Assembly: GCF_900111565.1 (NCBI RefSeq)
Contig: NZ_FOIK01000011.1
Coordinates: 1-43,385, forward strand
Reading direction: 5' to 3'
DNA from: Paenibacillus sp. NFR01
GTDB lineage: Bacteria; Bacillota; Bacilli; Paenibacillales; Paenibacillaceae
Length of the DNA stretch: 43,385 bases
The translations under genes were made by a program, and so were the position numbers. The notes below the pieces were generated by a model. That model saw only the letters and a list, made by a program, of their open reading frames with translations, was not told the origin of the DNA and did not search any database. Below, one piece after another: positions 23,975 through 31,248 of the stretch (within the stretch, counting starts at the first letter, position 1; each line of letters opens with the position of its first letter).

Positions 23975-24805
23975 TTGAAAAAAATATTGAGCCGCAGCTT
24001 CGGCAGCGTCAAGGAGCAGTCCTACATCCTTATCCTGCTGTTCATCTATAGGTTACTCTGGGGATATTTCCTCTACCGGTTCATCCGCTCCGGCGTTCTG
24101 CCGCTGCTGCTGCATTATCCCGAGCAGCGCGCCGGGGGCAGCGGCATGGGCAGGCTACTGTATTATCTGGAAGGGCAATTCGCGCTAACCTCCGATCCGG
24201 GCGTACACCGTTATTTATGGACGCTGCTGGCTCTATGCCTCTTAAGGCTGCTGCTGTCCCCCTTTATCCGCGCAGGTATCCTCAATGAGCTGCACCAGGA
24301 GCGAGTGGGGGAACGTGGACTATTCTTTTTCCCCGGAATGAAGCGCTTCGGGCTTCCGGTATTTTTGTTCAGCGTGGCGGAGTGGGTGCTTGCCGCCTTG
24401 CCCCTTCCGCTCCTGCTGCCCCGGATGACCCGTTATATGCTCGGCGGCATCTGGGACTATCATCTGCTGCTGAATGCAGTTCCTTATATCCTCGCCTGGC
24501 TGGCATACCTTTATCTGATCCGCCTGGCGCTGCTGTATATGCAGTTCGGGTATATCGCCGGCACCGGGATGTTCAATGCGCTCCTGATCTGCCTCCGGAC
24601 GCTCTTGTCCGCCGTAGCTTTGTCGGCTACGCTTGGAGCGGCAGGGCTAGCAGCCCTGCTGCTCTATGCAACCGGCGCTGGACTGTGGCCGGGATTTCCG
24701 GCACTGCTCCTTCGCCAGGTCCTGCCGCTGCCGCAAACCCTGTTTAAAATGTGGGGAATTGCCGCTCAATATCATTTGTGGTGCAGTAAAGCTTTTCCGG
24801 AATAA
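23975..24805 (+). CDS. Multi-pass membrane protein next to the M1 peptidase
   Basis: A 276-residue hydrophobic protein that I do not recognise. Segments near 15-40, 83-103, 127-149, 165-188 and 200-228 look membrane-spanning, and the C-terminal part is amphipathic. TTG start at 23975 after GAGGTGAGA, 11 nt past the M1 gene stop. The tight spacing suggests the two proteins work together, perhaps as a membrane anchor or transporter with its peptidase; this is inference from context only. Confidence 0.75.
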   Translation: MKKILSRSFGSVKEQSYILILLFIYRLLWGYFLYRFIRSGVLPLLLHYPEQRAGGSGMGRLLYYLEGQFALTSDPGVHRYLWTLLALCLLRLLLSPFIRAGILNELHQERVGERGLFFFPGMKRFGLPVFLFSVAEWVLAALPLPLLLPRMTRYMLGGIWDYHLLLNAVPYILAWLAYLYLIRLALLYMQFGYIAGTGMFNALLICLRTLLSAVALSATLGAAGLAALLLYATGAGLWPGFPALLLRQVLPLPQTLFKMWGIAAQYHLWCSKAFPE

Positions 24806-24829
24806 TCTGCCCATACTTGAAGCCATATT

Positions 24830-24880
24830 AAAAGAGTCTCTTGCCCTGCGGGTTGATCCGAGGCGGCAAGGACTCTTTTT
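24830..24880 (+). terminator. Terminator after the M1/membrane-protein operon
   Basis: AAAAGAGTC..CTTGCC pairs with GGCAAG..GACTCTTTT (one bulge), followed by TTTTT. Confidence 0.8.
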
Positions 24881-24914
24881 AAATTACAAAATGATTACAA
24901 ATCCGGAGAAACAT

Positions 24915-24943
24915 TTGCATATCCTGTACCGCTTTGGTACAAT
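24915..24943 (+). promoter_or_regulatory. Sigma-A promoter of the first riboswitch-NlpC/P60 cassette
   Basis: TTGCAT (24915-24920), 17-nt spacer, TACAAT (24938-24943). The transcript would begin near 24950, about 100 nt before the riboswitch core. Confidence 0.7.
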
Positions 24944-25049
24944 GATGCCTGTAGTTCTGGTAACAACTTTGTAATCTTTTGAAGCTAAGTCAAACTAGAG
25001 TATGTACTAAATAAGCAGCAACGATGTCTAAAAGTCACTGTTTCGGTGC

Positions 25050-25176
25050 GTAAAACGCCAAATTCCGGCACCGGGAAGTGGGGGAACCATTTTTTGGGTG
25101 AATTGATCTCGCATTAGAGGGGTCATAGGGGAGCCTTCTACCGAATCCTTAAGCTAACCTCGCAGGCCTTGGAAGG
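25050..25176 (+). ncRNA. c-di-AMP riboswitch (ydaO/yuaA type), first copy
   Basis: Core elements of the ydaO class are present in order: GGGGGAACC, TTGGGTGAATT, AGGGGTCATAGGGG and ACCGAATCCTTAAGCTAACC, then CTCGCAGGC. The class precedes cell-wall hydrolase and osmolyte genes and shuts expression off at high cyclic di-AMP. CCAA (25058-25061) and TTGG (25069+100, i.e. 25169-25172) can close the aptamer. The 3' arm overlaps the GG of the downstream Shine-Dalgarno sequence. Ends are approximate. Confidence 0.92.
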
Positions 25177-25186
25177 AGTACATCTT

Positions 25187-25666
25187 TTGAACAGTCAGCT
25201 TAAGAAAAAAATTACAGCAGCAACAGTTGGGCTTGCCCTGGTATTTACCTTCAGCACAGGAAGCGCATTTGCGGATTCCAAAATGGACACAGTCATTGCG
25301 AAAACCATCGGAACGACGTATAAAACCGGAGGTATGAGCACCGCCGGCTTTGATTGCTCGGGTTTTACCAAATACGTGTTTACGAAAATCGGCATCACTT
25401 TGCCGCGCACGTCCAAAGAGCAGTTTAAGATTGGGACTCCGGTGGCCAAAAGCAATCTTCGTTCCGGCGACCTCGTCTTCTTTAACACGCTCGGGTCCGG
25501 CGTTTCGCATGTCGGTATTTATGTCGGAAACGGCAAATTCGCGCAATCTTCCTCTTCGCGTGGCGTAACGATTACGTCGCTCAGCCAAGCCTACTGGGCC
25601 AACCGTTATGTTGGCGCCAAACGCGTCATGAGCACCACCGCTTACCAGGCGGTCGCCTACGATTGA
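25187..25666 (+). CDS. Secreted NlpC/P60 cell-wall hydrolase, first copy
   Basis: A 159-residue single-domain endopeptidase predicted to cut peptidoglycan stem peptides outside the cell. Signal peptide 1-29 (cleavage after AFA, mature DSKMD). Catalytic C57 (FDCSGF) and H108 (SHVGIY) are present. The third position, usually His, is Gln here (Q120 in GKFAQSS); the second copy keeps His. There is no separate LysM or SH3 wall-binding domain. The start is TTG at 25187, 8 nt after GGAAGGAG; an upstream in-frame TTG overlaps that site. It is controlled by the c-di-AMP riboswitch directly upstream. Confidence 0.92.
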   Translation: MNSQLKKKITAATVGLALVFTFSTGSAFADSKMDTVIAKTIGTTYKTGGMSTAGFDCSGFTKYVFTKIGITLPRTSKEQFKIGTPVAKSNLRSGDLVFFNTLGSGVSHVGIYVGNGKFAQSSSSRGVTITSLSQAYWANRYVGAKRVMSTTAYQAVAYD

Positions 25667-25685
25667 TCTTTAACTTGAACTGTGA

Positions 25686-25730
25686 ACCCGGGAGCGGATG
25701 CCCACCATCCATTTCCGGGTATTTTTTTTA
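25686..25730 (+). terminator. Terminator after the first NlpC/P60 gene
   Basis: ACCCGG..GGATG and CATCC..CCGGGT pair with a small internal loop, followed by ATTTTTTTT. It separates the two riboswitch cassettes. 25731-25894 shows no other gene. Confidence 0.82.
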
Positions 25731-25894
25731 TTTGATACCTTTCTTTACACCCTTTTTAGGGAATTGAAACAGATTTTTTCCAAATTCATGAAATGACAGC
25801 CCGAAAGCTAACTTTTCATGTAAAAAATGAGTCTTTCATAGTGGTTTTCATCCAAAAAAAACGCAAAAAACATGCACAAATATGGTTTATATGA

Positions 25895-25923
25895 TTGCCA
25901 AGTGCTTCCGTCTTTGTTACAAT
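25895..25923 (+). promoter_or_regulatory. Sigma-A promoter of the second riboswitch-NlpC/P60 cassette
   Basis: TTGCCA (25895-25900), 17-nt spacer, TACAAT (25918-25923). The -10 and spacing are identical to those of the first cassette. Confidence 0.7.
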
Positions 25924-26024
25924 TATCGCAGTGAGTTGATAGTAACATTTTTGTAATGATTGGATTCGTTTTACGAAAGTTTTGTCATGATTCATGCAAC
26001 ATCTATTCGTAACAACAGTCATGC

Positions 26025-26148
26025 CGAGTTCTCCAAATGCTGGGGAAACGGGGGAACCATTTTTGGGTGAATTGACCTCCTATTTACAGAGGGGTCATAG
26101 GGGACCTTCAACCGAACCCTTAAGCTAACCTCGTAGGCAGTTGGAAGG
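26025..26148 (+). ncRNA. c-di-AMP riboswitch (ydaO/yuaA type), second copy
   Basis: The same ordered elements as the first copy: GGGGGAACC, TTGGGTGAATT, AGGGGTCATAGGGG and ACCGAACCCTTAAGCTAACC, then CTCGTAGGC. TCCAA near 26032-26036 can pair with TTGGA at 26141-26145 to close P1, taking in the first bases of the Shine-Dalgarno sequence. Only 9 nt separate the ribosome-binding site from the TTG start, so there is no room for a separate terminator. Ends are approximate. Confidence 0.92.
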
Positions 26149-26159
26149 GGTATTTTCTT

Positions 26160-26651
26160 TTGAAGAAGATGTTAACAGCTGCAGTACTCAGTTTTTCCAT
26201 TCTTATGACAATTGGAGCAGGAAGCGCTTTCGCTGATTCCAAGATGGATAAAGTGATTGACAGCGCGATCGGAACGAAATATGTTTCCGGCGGAACAACG
26301 ACGAACGGCTTTGATTGCTCCGGATTTACCATGTACGTGTTTAATAAAATCGGTATCGACCTGCCGCATCAATCCGGCTCCCAGTATCATATGGGCAAAG
26401 CGGTATCCCGTGACAACATCAGACCGGGAGATCTCGTATTTTTTAATACGACAGGCAAAGGCGTATCCCATGTCGGCATTTATGTCGGCGACGGTAAATT
26501 TGCCCATGCATCCTCCTCTCGCGGCGTTACCATCAGTTCGCTGAGCGACAGCTACTATGTGAACCGCTATGTGGGAGCGAAACGGATCATGAGCACAGAT
26601 GCTTACCAAAGTGTTGCCGCAGATTCCGAAGACAACGACGACGTGCAATAA
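26160..26651 (+). CDS. Secreted NlpC/P60 cell-wall hydrolase, second copy
   Basis: A 163-residue paralogue of the preceding hydrolase. Signal peptide 1-25 (cleavage after AFA), mature DSKMDKVID. The full Cys-His-His set is present: C53 (FDCSGF), H104 (SHVGIY) and H116 (GKFAHASS). The C-terminus adds an acidic tail (DSEDNDDVQ) lacking in copy one. TTG start at 26160 is 9 nt after GGAAGGGG. It is controlled by its own promoter and c-di-AMP riboswitch. Predicted role: peptidoglycan turnover that responds to c-di-AMP and hence to turgor or potassium status. Confidence 0.93.
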   Translation: MKKMLTAAVLSFSILMTIGAGSAFADSKMDKVIDSAIGTKYVSGGTTTNGFDCSGFTMYVFNKIGIDLPHQSGSQYHMGKAVSRDNIRPGDLVFFNTTGKGVSHVGIYVGDGKFAHASSSRGVTISSLSDSYYVNRYVGAKRIMSTDAYQSVAADSEDNDDVQ

Positions 26652-26663
26652 ATTGTCGTGAGA

Positions 26664-26717
26664 CAGGCTCTTTTCCAAAGTTTTTGCCGAAACTTTGGAG
26701 GGGAGCTTGTTTTTTTG
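26664..26717 (+). terminator. Terminator after the second NlpC/P60 gene
   Basis: CCAAAGTTT and AAACTTTGG form a perfect 9-bp inner stem, extended by a GGCTC..GGAGC-type outer pairing, followed by TTGTTTTTTT. A TATAAT at 26801-26806 may be the -10 for the next gene, with a poor -35. Confidence 0.75.
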
Positions 26718-26850
26718 TCTTAAGAATCATTACCCTTCCCATATGATGTAAAACACGAAAATGCCTTTACCTACGCTATTTTATTCAATTATTTTTGGAT
26801 TATAATGAGAAATAAATCATTTTCTTAAGCAAGAAGGAGGCGGTGTTCCA

Positions 26851-27336
26851 ATGACCGAAGTTGGGGCTACCTTCCGGGCGGTTCCCATGGAACCCGAGCA
26901 CGGAGAAGAAATCTGCAACTGGATCTATGAACCCCCTTACGATATTTACGGCTGGCTGCCCTGGGAGCAGATGCAGGCGCTGGCTGTTGAATTCGGCGAT
27001 CCGCAGCTGCGGAGCCAGCAATACATCTCCATCGTTAACGCGGATGGCACGCTTTGCGGATTCGCCCAGCTATTTCCCATGGTTGGCGTGATCCGGCTTG
27101 GCATCGGCATGCGCCCGGAGTTATGCGGACACGGGTACGGCCAAGCTTTTATGCAAGCGGTGGTTCGGGAAGCCTTGGAGCGGTATCCTAAGGAGGAGAT
27201 CGACCTGGAGGTACTGACTTGGAACCAGCGGGCTATCCGGGCGTATCAAAAAAGCGGCTTTACCATCACCGATACCTATGAGCGGCGTACGCCGTCCGGA
27301 AACAAACCATTTTACTGCATGGTCTATAACAAATAA
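26851..27336 (+). CDS. GNAT family N-acetyltransferase
   Basis: A 161-residue acetyltransferase. The acetyl-CoA loop lies in LGIGMRPELCGHGYGQAFMQAVV (about 84-106, RxxGxG/A type), followed by the typical EVLTWNQRAIRAYQKSGF (about 118-135), where the last strand and helix bind cofactor. The substrate cannot be deduced. AAGGAGG lies 10 nt before the ATG. It stands as a single gene between two terminators or promoter regions. Confidence 0.88.
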   Translation: MTEVGATFRAVPMEPEHGEEICNWIYEPPYDIYGWLPWEQMQALAVEFGDPQLRSQQYISIVNADGTLCGFAQLFPMVGVIRLGIGMRPELCGHGYGQAFMQAVVREALERYPKEEIDLEVLTWNQRAIRAYQKSGFTITDTYERRTPSGNKPFYCMVYNK

Positions 27337-27463
27337 CACATACTCTTCCGAAAAATGAATATTTTATAGCAATACTGTTCATTTTATCGACACAAATGCT
27401 ATGATAACGCTTCACCTTCCGGTATAATGTAGGAAGCAGCTTACATGGAGGGGACGGATAGAG

Positions 27464-27820
27464 ATGCAGAAATGGATCATGAGCGGTTTGTTCTTTTTCG
27501 CCTGTGCCTTTGCAGTCATACTCATGTTCACCCTGCCGGGCAAGGCAGAGGTTGCCGAACAAAATAATCCCACAATGCCGGAGGTTCAGCTGGATACGGC
27601 CAGTGCCGAAGCAACAGTCAAGGCGAGCTGCATCACCTGCCACGGCGATCAGCTTCAAGGGAACATCGGGCCTAGCCTGCAGAAAGAAGGCGCGCAGCAT
27701 AATGCGGAGGAGATTTACAACATCGTCACCAAGGGACGCGGACAGATGCCTTCATTTAAGGATAAGCTTGCCCCTGAAGAAATTGCGCATGTCGCCTTAT
27801 GGCTGGCGGAGAAAAAATAA
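27464..27820 (+). CDS. Membrane-anchored c-type cytochrome (c550/c551-like)
   Basis: A 118-residue electron-transfer protein. One N-terminal membrane helix (about 5-24) is followed by a short linker and a cytochrome c domain. Heme attachment is C56-I-T-C59-H60, and M95 (GRGQMPSF) is the distal ligand. The small size and N-terminal helix fit the Bacillus CccA/CccB type, which feeds cytochrome oxidases on the outer face of the membrane. GGAGGGG is about 10 nt before the ATG. A TATAAT at 27423-27428 may be its -10, without a good -35. The gene ends at a shared bidirectional terminator. Confidence 0.9.
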   Translation: MQKWIMSGLFFFACAFAVILMFTLPGKAEVAEQNNPTMPEVQLDTASAEATVKASCITCHGDQLQGNIGPSLQKEGAQHNAEEIYNIVTKGRGQMPSFKDKLAPEEIAHVALWLAEKK

Positions 27821-27841
27821 TCAATTCTTTAGCGAAAATCT

Positions 27842-27878
27842 AAAAAGCCCGTTCAGGACATTGCCTGAACGGGCTTTT
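27842..27878. terminator. Bidirectional terminator between cytochrome c and PCD-like genes
   Basis: AAAAGCCCGTTCAGG and its exact complement form a 15-bp stem with a 6-nt loop and suit both converging genes. Confidence 0.9.
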
Positions 27879-27889
27879 GATTTAGCATG

Positions 27890-28174
27890 CTAACGGTTTT
27901 TTTCGAAGGCCTCGTTAAACTCCCGCGCCTCCCGGATCTCCAGCGCCGTCAAGCCGCGGTCTTCGGCGGCCAGTCGCAATATGACTGTTTTATAATCAAT
28001 GGTAATATGCGGATGCCGCTCGAAAGCCTCGGAAATGGCCGCTACTTCGTCGACGAACGCGATTCCTTTCATATACTCATTGAACATGTACCGGCGCACC
28101 AGGTCTCCCTGCTCCAGCTTCCAGCCTTCCAGCATGCCGAGTTTCTCCCGCAGCTCTTCCTCCGTCAGTTGCAA
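27890..28174 (-). CDS. Pterin-4a-carbinolamine dehydratase-like protein
   Basis: A 94-residue protein of the PCD/DCoH family, which dehydrates 4a-hydroxy-tetrahydropterins or acts as a small scaffold. FERHPHITIDYKTVILRL (51-68) is the family core and GLTALEIREAREFNEAF its last helix. Two family positions differ: the first His of the usual H-H-P is Arg (R53), and the later His (TH before the GLT) is replaced by A-E (70-71). Activity is therefore uncertain. The start is TTG at 28174, 8 nt after GGAGG. Confidence 0.8.
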   Translation of the reverse strand: MQLTEEELREKLGMLEGWKLEQGDLVRRYMFNEYMKGIAFVDEVAAISEAFERHPHITIDYKTVILRLAAEDRGLTALEIREAREFNEAFEKNR

Positions 28175-28326
28175 TGTGCGTTCCTCCCTTACTAAGTTAA
28201 CGGCTTCAACAAAAACATCCCTCAGCTTCTGTAAAGTCCAAGGGATGCACCAGGGTGATGGCTTTTTTTTGGTTTAATGTATTCACCCCACCTGGTATTT
28301 ATGCCCTTGAAGCCTCAGATTGCCGA

Positions 28327-28620
28327 TTAGACGAGATGAACCGTTGCCAGGTCCTCTTCGCCCAGCAAAATATTGATCCGGTGTGTTTCCTTATCATACA
28401 TCACTACGCCGCTGCCCACTTCAATGGTTGGCTCGTTGCCGAGCGCATAAAATAAATCCTCCGCCAGCGCCTCCCAAACCTCATGTTTCGATTCCTCCGG
28501 CAGCTCCCGCCATTCGTCCGGTTCCATTTCAAAAAATAGATACCCGTCTGAAATCCGCCCTACAGCTTCCGTCAGTTCCGTCAAAATCTCACTGTAATCC
28601 CTGCCGTGCTTAACTCCCAC
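28327..28620 (-). CDS. Hypothetical protein
   Basis: A 97-residue acidic, soluble protein that I do not recognise. It has an N-terminal helix (YSEILTELTEAVGRIS), a central helix-rich stretch (LPEESKHEVWEALAEDLFYALG) and a beta-rich end (EVGSGVVMYDKETHRINILL). No cysteine, signal peptide or membrane helix. Start GTG at 28620 with only a modest ribosome-binding site, so the first codons are uncertain. The coding frame looks genuine by composition. The gap 28175-28326 holds only an imperfect inverted repeat around a T-run. Confidence 0.6.
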   Translation of the reverse strand: MGVKHGRDYSEILTELTEAVGRISDGYLFFEMEPDEWRELPEESKHEVWEALAEDLFYALGNEPTIEVGSGVVMYDKETHRINILLGEEDLATVHLV

Positions 28621-28710
28621 AACTAATCACACCGCTTTCCTCAACTGATGAATAATAACTTTCCCTCTCCATTATAGCCGAAAAAATGACTTCACAAAAA
28701 AGGGACTGCT

Positions 28711-28718
28711 GTCGATAA
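28711..28718 (+). promoter_or_regulatory. Possible sigma-D -10 element before motA
   Basis: GTCGATAA differs from the sigma-D -10 consensus GCCGATAA at one base and lies about 120 nt before motA, which is a sigma-D target type. No TAAA stands 15 nt upstream, so the -35 is missing or non-standard. Confidence 0.35.
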
Positions 28719-28836
28719 ATAAGAATATACGTTATTCGTTAACAGCCGTTAACAACAGGGTGTCCGCCGCCGTTCAAGGATGAAACTCGCGGCACATGCC
28801 GGATCACTTCTTAATTCTCATGGACGAGGTGCATAA

Positions 28837-29637
28837 ATGGAAATTTCAACAATTATCGGTTTGGTTCTAGGTCTGGTCGCGGTGTTATGGGGGATGGTTC
28901 TTAAAGGTGCTCCGATTCACGCCCTGGAAACACCGGCAGCTTACGTTATCATTCTGCTCGGTACCGCGGCTTCGCTGTTTATGGCCTTCCCGATGTCGGA
29001 AATGAAAAACCTGCCCAAGCTGTTTAAAATGATTTTTGTCAGCAAAAAAATGATCAGCAAAGCACAGCTCATTACCATGTTCATGGATTGGGCTTCCATA
29101 ACCCGCCGCGAGGGCCTTCTTGCCCTCGAATCCAAGGTTGACGAGATCGAAGATAATTTCCTGCGCAACGGCATGCGGATGATCATCGATGGCAACGACC
29201 AGGAGTTCGTGCGCGATGTCCTGATGGAAGATATTCATGCCACCGAAGACCGTCACAAGGCGGGAGCGCTGATGTTCTCCCAAGCCGGGATGTACGCGCC
29301 GACGCTCGGGGTACTAGGAGCCGTTATCGGTCTGATTGCCGCCCTTGCCGATATGAGCGCGATGGAAAAGCTGGCTCACGCCATCGGCGCCGCCTTCATC
29401 GCCACACTGGTCGGTATCTTCACCGGTTACGTGCTCTGGCATCCGATCTCGAATAAGCTGAAGCGTTTGTCTAAACGCGAAATCGAAGTCCGGCTGATGA
29501 TGGTGGAGGGGCTGCTCTCTATCCAATCGGGCGTCTCAACCATCGCCATCAGCCAGAAGCTGTCCGTCTTCCTGACACCGTCCGAACGCGCCAAGCTGAG
29601 CGAGAAAGAGGGGGCTTCCAGTGAGCAAAAAGACTAG
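28837..29637 (+). CDS. motA: Flagellar motor stator protein MotA
   Basis: A 266-residue inner-membrane stator subunit that, with MotB, lets ions through and turns the flagellum. Membrane helices are near 4-22, 32-52, 146-168 and 179-201. AGMYAPTLGVLGAVIGLIAAL and the cytoplasmic loop with WASITRREGLLALE and AGALMFSQ closely match B. subtilis MotA, more so than the sodium-type MotP. GAGGTG lies close to the ATG. It overlaps motB by 17 nt. Confidence 0.95.
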   Translation: MEISTIIGLVLGLVAVLWGMVLKGAPIHALETPAAYVIILLGTAASLFMAFPMSEMKNLPKLFKMIFVSKKMISKAQLITMFMDWASITRREGLLALESKVDEIEDNFLRNGMRMIIDGNDQEFVRDVLMEDIHATEDRHKAGALMFSQAGMYAPTLGVLGAVIGLIAALADMSAMEKLAHAIGAAFIATLVGIFTGYVLWHPISNKLKRLSKREIEVRLMMVEGLLSIQSGVSTIAISQKLSVFLTPSERAKLSEKEGASSEQKD

Positions 29638-30442
29638 ACATGAAGAACATGAGGAGCATGCGGACGAATCCTGGTTGCTCCCTTATTCCGACCTTATGAC
29701 TTTGCTCGTAGCCTTGTTTCTCGTTATGTATGCCATGAGCGCCACCGACGCCAAGAAATTCGAGCAGATGGCACAGGCCTTCAACTCGGCGCTCAACGGC
29801 GGGACCAGCGTTCTGGAATTCCGCTCGGATGCGCCGACCGACCGTCAGCTGGACCAAGGCAAGAACACCAAGATGGACAGCACCATTGCCGAGAATACCG
29901 GCCAATCCGAAATTGCCAAGCTCCGCAAGAAGGAGCAAGAGGATTTGGAGAAGCTGAAGAAGCAGCTGGACCAGTACATTAAGAAGAACGGACTGACCGA
30001 CCTTCTGAATACTAAGCTTAACCAGTCCCAGCTGATGATCACCATTCGCGATAATGCCCTGTTTGCTTCAGGCGACGCCGAAGTGAAGCCAGAATCCCGC
30101 CAGCTCGCCAAGTCCATCGCGGGCATGCTGGAGCAATTCCCGGATTACGACATTCTGGTGCAAGGGCACACCGACAATGTTCCGATTTCGACTAGCAAAT
30201 ACGCCTCCAACTGGGATTTGAGCGTAGCGCGTTCCTTACGTTTCATGGAGATCCTGCTTCAGGATCCGAAGCTGAATCCCGTCAAGTTCAGTCCGATCGG
30301 TTACGGTGAATATCATCCGATTGCCGAGAATACCACAGCGTCCGGCCGGGCCAAAAACCGCCGGGTTGAGGTATCGATTCTCCGGAAATATCAGGACGCT
30401 TCGCAGGCCGTCAATGTCGGCGAAGCGGTGGACGCGCAATAA
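29621..30442 (+). CDS. motB: Flagellar motor stator protein MotB
   Basis: A 273-residue stator subunit with one membrane helix (about 21-42) carrying the ion-binding Asp D24 in LPYSDLMTLL. A long linker follows and then an OmpA-like peptidoglycan-binding domain (about 140-260) with VQGHTDNVPIS and NRRVEVSIL. GTG start at 29621 inside the end of motA, after GAGGGGG. The overlap suggests coupled translation and fixed stoichiometry with MotA. Confidence 0.95.
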   Translation: MSKKTRHEEHEEHADESWLLPYSDLMTLLVALFLVMYAMSATDAKKFEQMAQAFNSALNGGTSVLEFRSDAPTDRQLDQGKNTKMDSTIAENTGQSEIAKLRKKEQEDLEKLKKQLDQYIKKNGLTDLLNTKLNQSQLMITIRDNALFASGDAEVKPESRQLAKSIAGMLEQFPDYDILVQGHTDNVPISTSKYASNWDLSVARSLRFMEILLQDPKLNPVKFSPIGYGEYHPIAENTTASGRAKNRRVEVSILRKYQDASQAVNVGEAVDAQ

Positions 30443-30455
30443 TAGCGGTCCATGT

Positions 30456-30507
30456 AAAAGAGCTGTTCCGATCAAGGGATCTCCCTTCCTTCGGATCAGC
30501 TCTTTTT
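30456..30507 (+). terminator. Terminator after motAB
   Basis: AAAAGAGCTG..TCCGA pairs with TCGGA..CAGCTCTTTT around a loop of about 19 nt, followed by TTTTCTT. The reverse arm may also serve the converging pseudouridine synthase gene. Confidence 0.75.
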
Positions 30508-30539
30508 CTTCGCTTCTCAAAACTTATCTTTACTTATCC

Positions 30540-31241
30540 TTATAACAACCGGTAATCCAACATGGCGCCAAGCTCTCGCTTCTCTTCTGCTGTCAGCTCG
30601 CGCCATTCGCCGGTCTTAAGCGTGCCCAGACGGATGTTCATGATGCGAAGGCGCTGCAGGCGTCTGACCTCATAGCCGAAGGCGCTGCACATCCGGCGGA
30701 TCTGCCGGTTTTTCCCCTCGGTAAGAATGATACGGAATACCTGGTCGGATACCCGGGTGACCTTGCAGGGCAGCGTTTTACCGCCGAGGATTTTCACCCC
30801 GCTCGACATGCCCGCAATGAATGAGGCCGTAACGGGCTTGTCTACCGTGACCACATACTCCTTCTCATGTTTGCCTTCGGCGCGCAGAATCTTGTTGACG
30901 ATGTCCCCGTCGTTCGTCAGCAAAATCAGGCCTTCCGAGTCTTTGTCGAGCCGTCCAATCGGGAAAATACGCTCTTCGTGGCCGACGTAATCTACAATAT
31001 TGCCTTCAATATGTCCTTCTGTCGTCGAGGTGATGCCAACCGGCTTATTCAGCGCGATGTACACCGTCCTTCCGCCTGCTTGCAGCGGCTTTCCGTCTAT
31101 CCGTACATCATCGCCGGTCTCGGCCTGGCTGCCCAGCAGGGCGGGTTCTCCGTTAATCGTCACCCTGCCGCTCTCAACCAGCTTGTCCGCTTCGCGTCGT
31201 GAACAATAGCCCGTCTCGCTGATAAATTTATTGATTCTCAT
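30540..31241 (-). CDS. Pseudouridine synthase of the RsuA/RluB family, RluF-like
   Basis: A 233-residue enzyme that converts a specific rRNA uridine to pseudouridine. The S4 RNA-binding domain is at 1-48 (MRINKFISETGYCSRREADKLVESGRV). The catalytic domain has the motif GRLDKDSEGLILLTND with active-site Asp D99, and GKNRQIRRMCSAFGYEV near the C-terminus. The N-terminus and lengths fit RluF (23S rRNA U2604) best, but target assignment by sequence alone is uncertain. ATG at 31241 is chosen because GGAGTGAG precedes it and it gives the standard S4 start. It starts 7 nt after the sensor kinase stops, so they share a transcript. Confidence 0.9.
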   Translation of the reverse strand: MRINKFISETGYCSRREADKLVESGRVTINGEPALLGSQAETGDDVRIDGKPLQAGGRTVYIALNKPVGITSTTEGHIEGNIVDYVGHEERIFPIGRLDKDSEGLILLTNDGDIVNKILRAEGKHEKEYVVTVDKPVTASFIAGMSSGVKILGGKTLPCKVTRVSDQVFRIILTEGKNRQIRRMCSAFGYEVRRLQRLRIMNIRLGTLKTGEWRELTAEEKRELGAMLDYRLL

Positions 31242-31248
31242 GTTTGTC

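Larger units (their letters stand above)
24915..26651 (+). repeat. Tandem duplication: promoter + c-di-AMP riboswitch + NlpC/P60 gene
   Basis: Two consecutive units share the same order and very similar parts: promoter with TACAAT and 17-nt spacer (24915 and 25895), a GTAAC...TTGTAAT leader segment, a c-di-AMP aptamer, a TTG start, and a secreted NlpC/P60 hydrolase. The two proteins are clearly related along their length, including GFDCSGFT, GDLVFFNT, GVSHVGIYVG and NRYVGAKR. Each unit keeps its own terminator, so they are separate transcription units. Confidence 0.85.

Noticed and set aside
28237..28305. Imperfect inverted repeat (ACCAGG..GTGA / TCAC..CCTGGT) around a T-run
   Set aside because: Arms are interrupted and far apart and no gene ends there in the right direction; probably chance.
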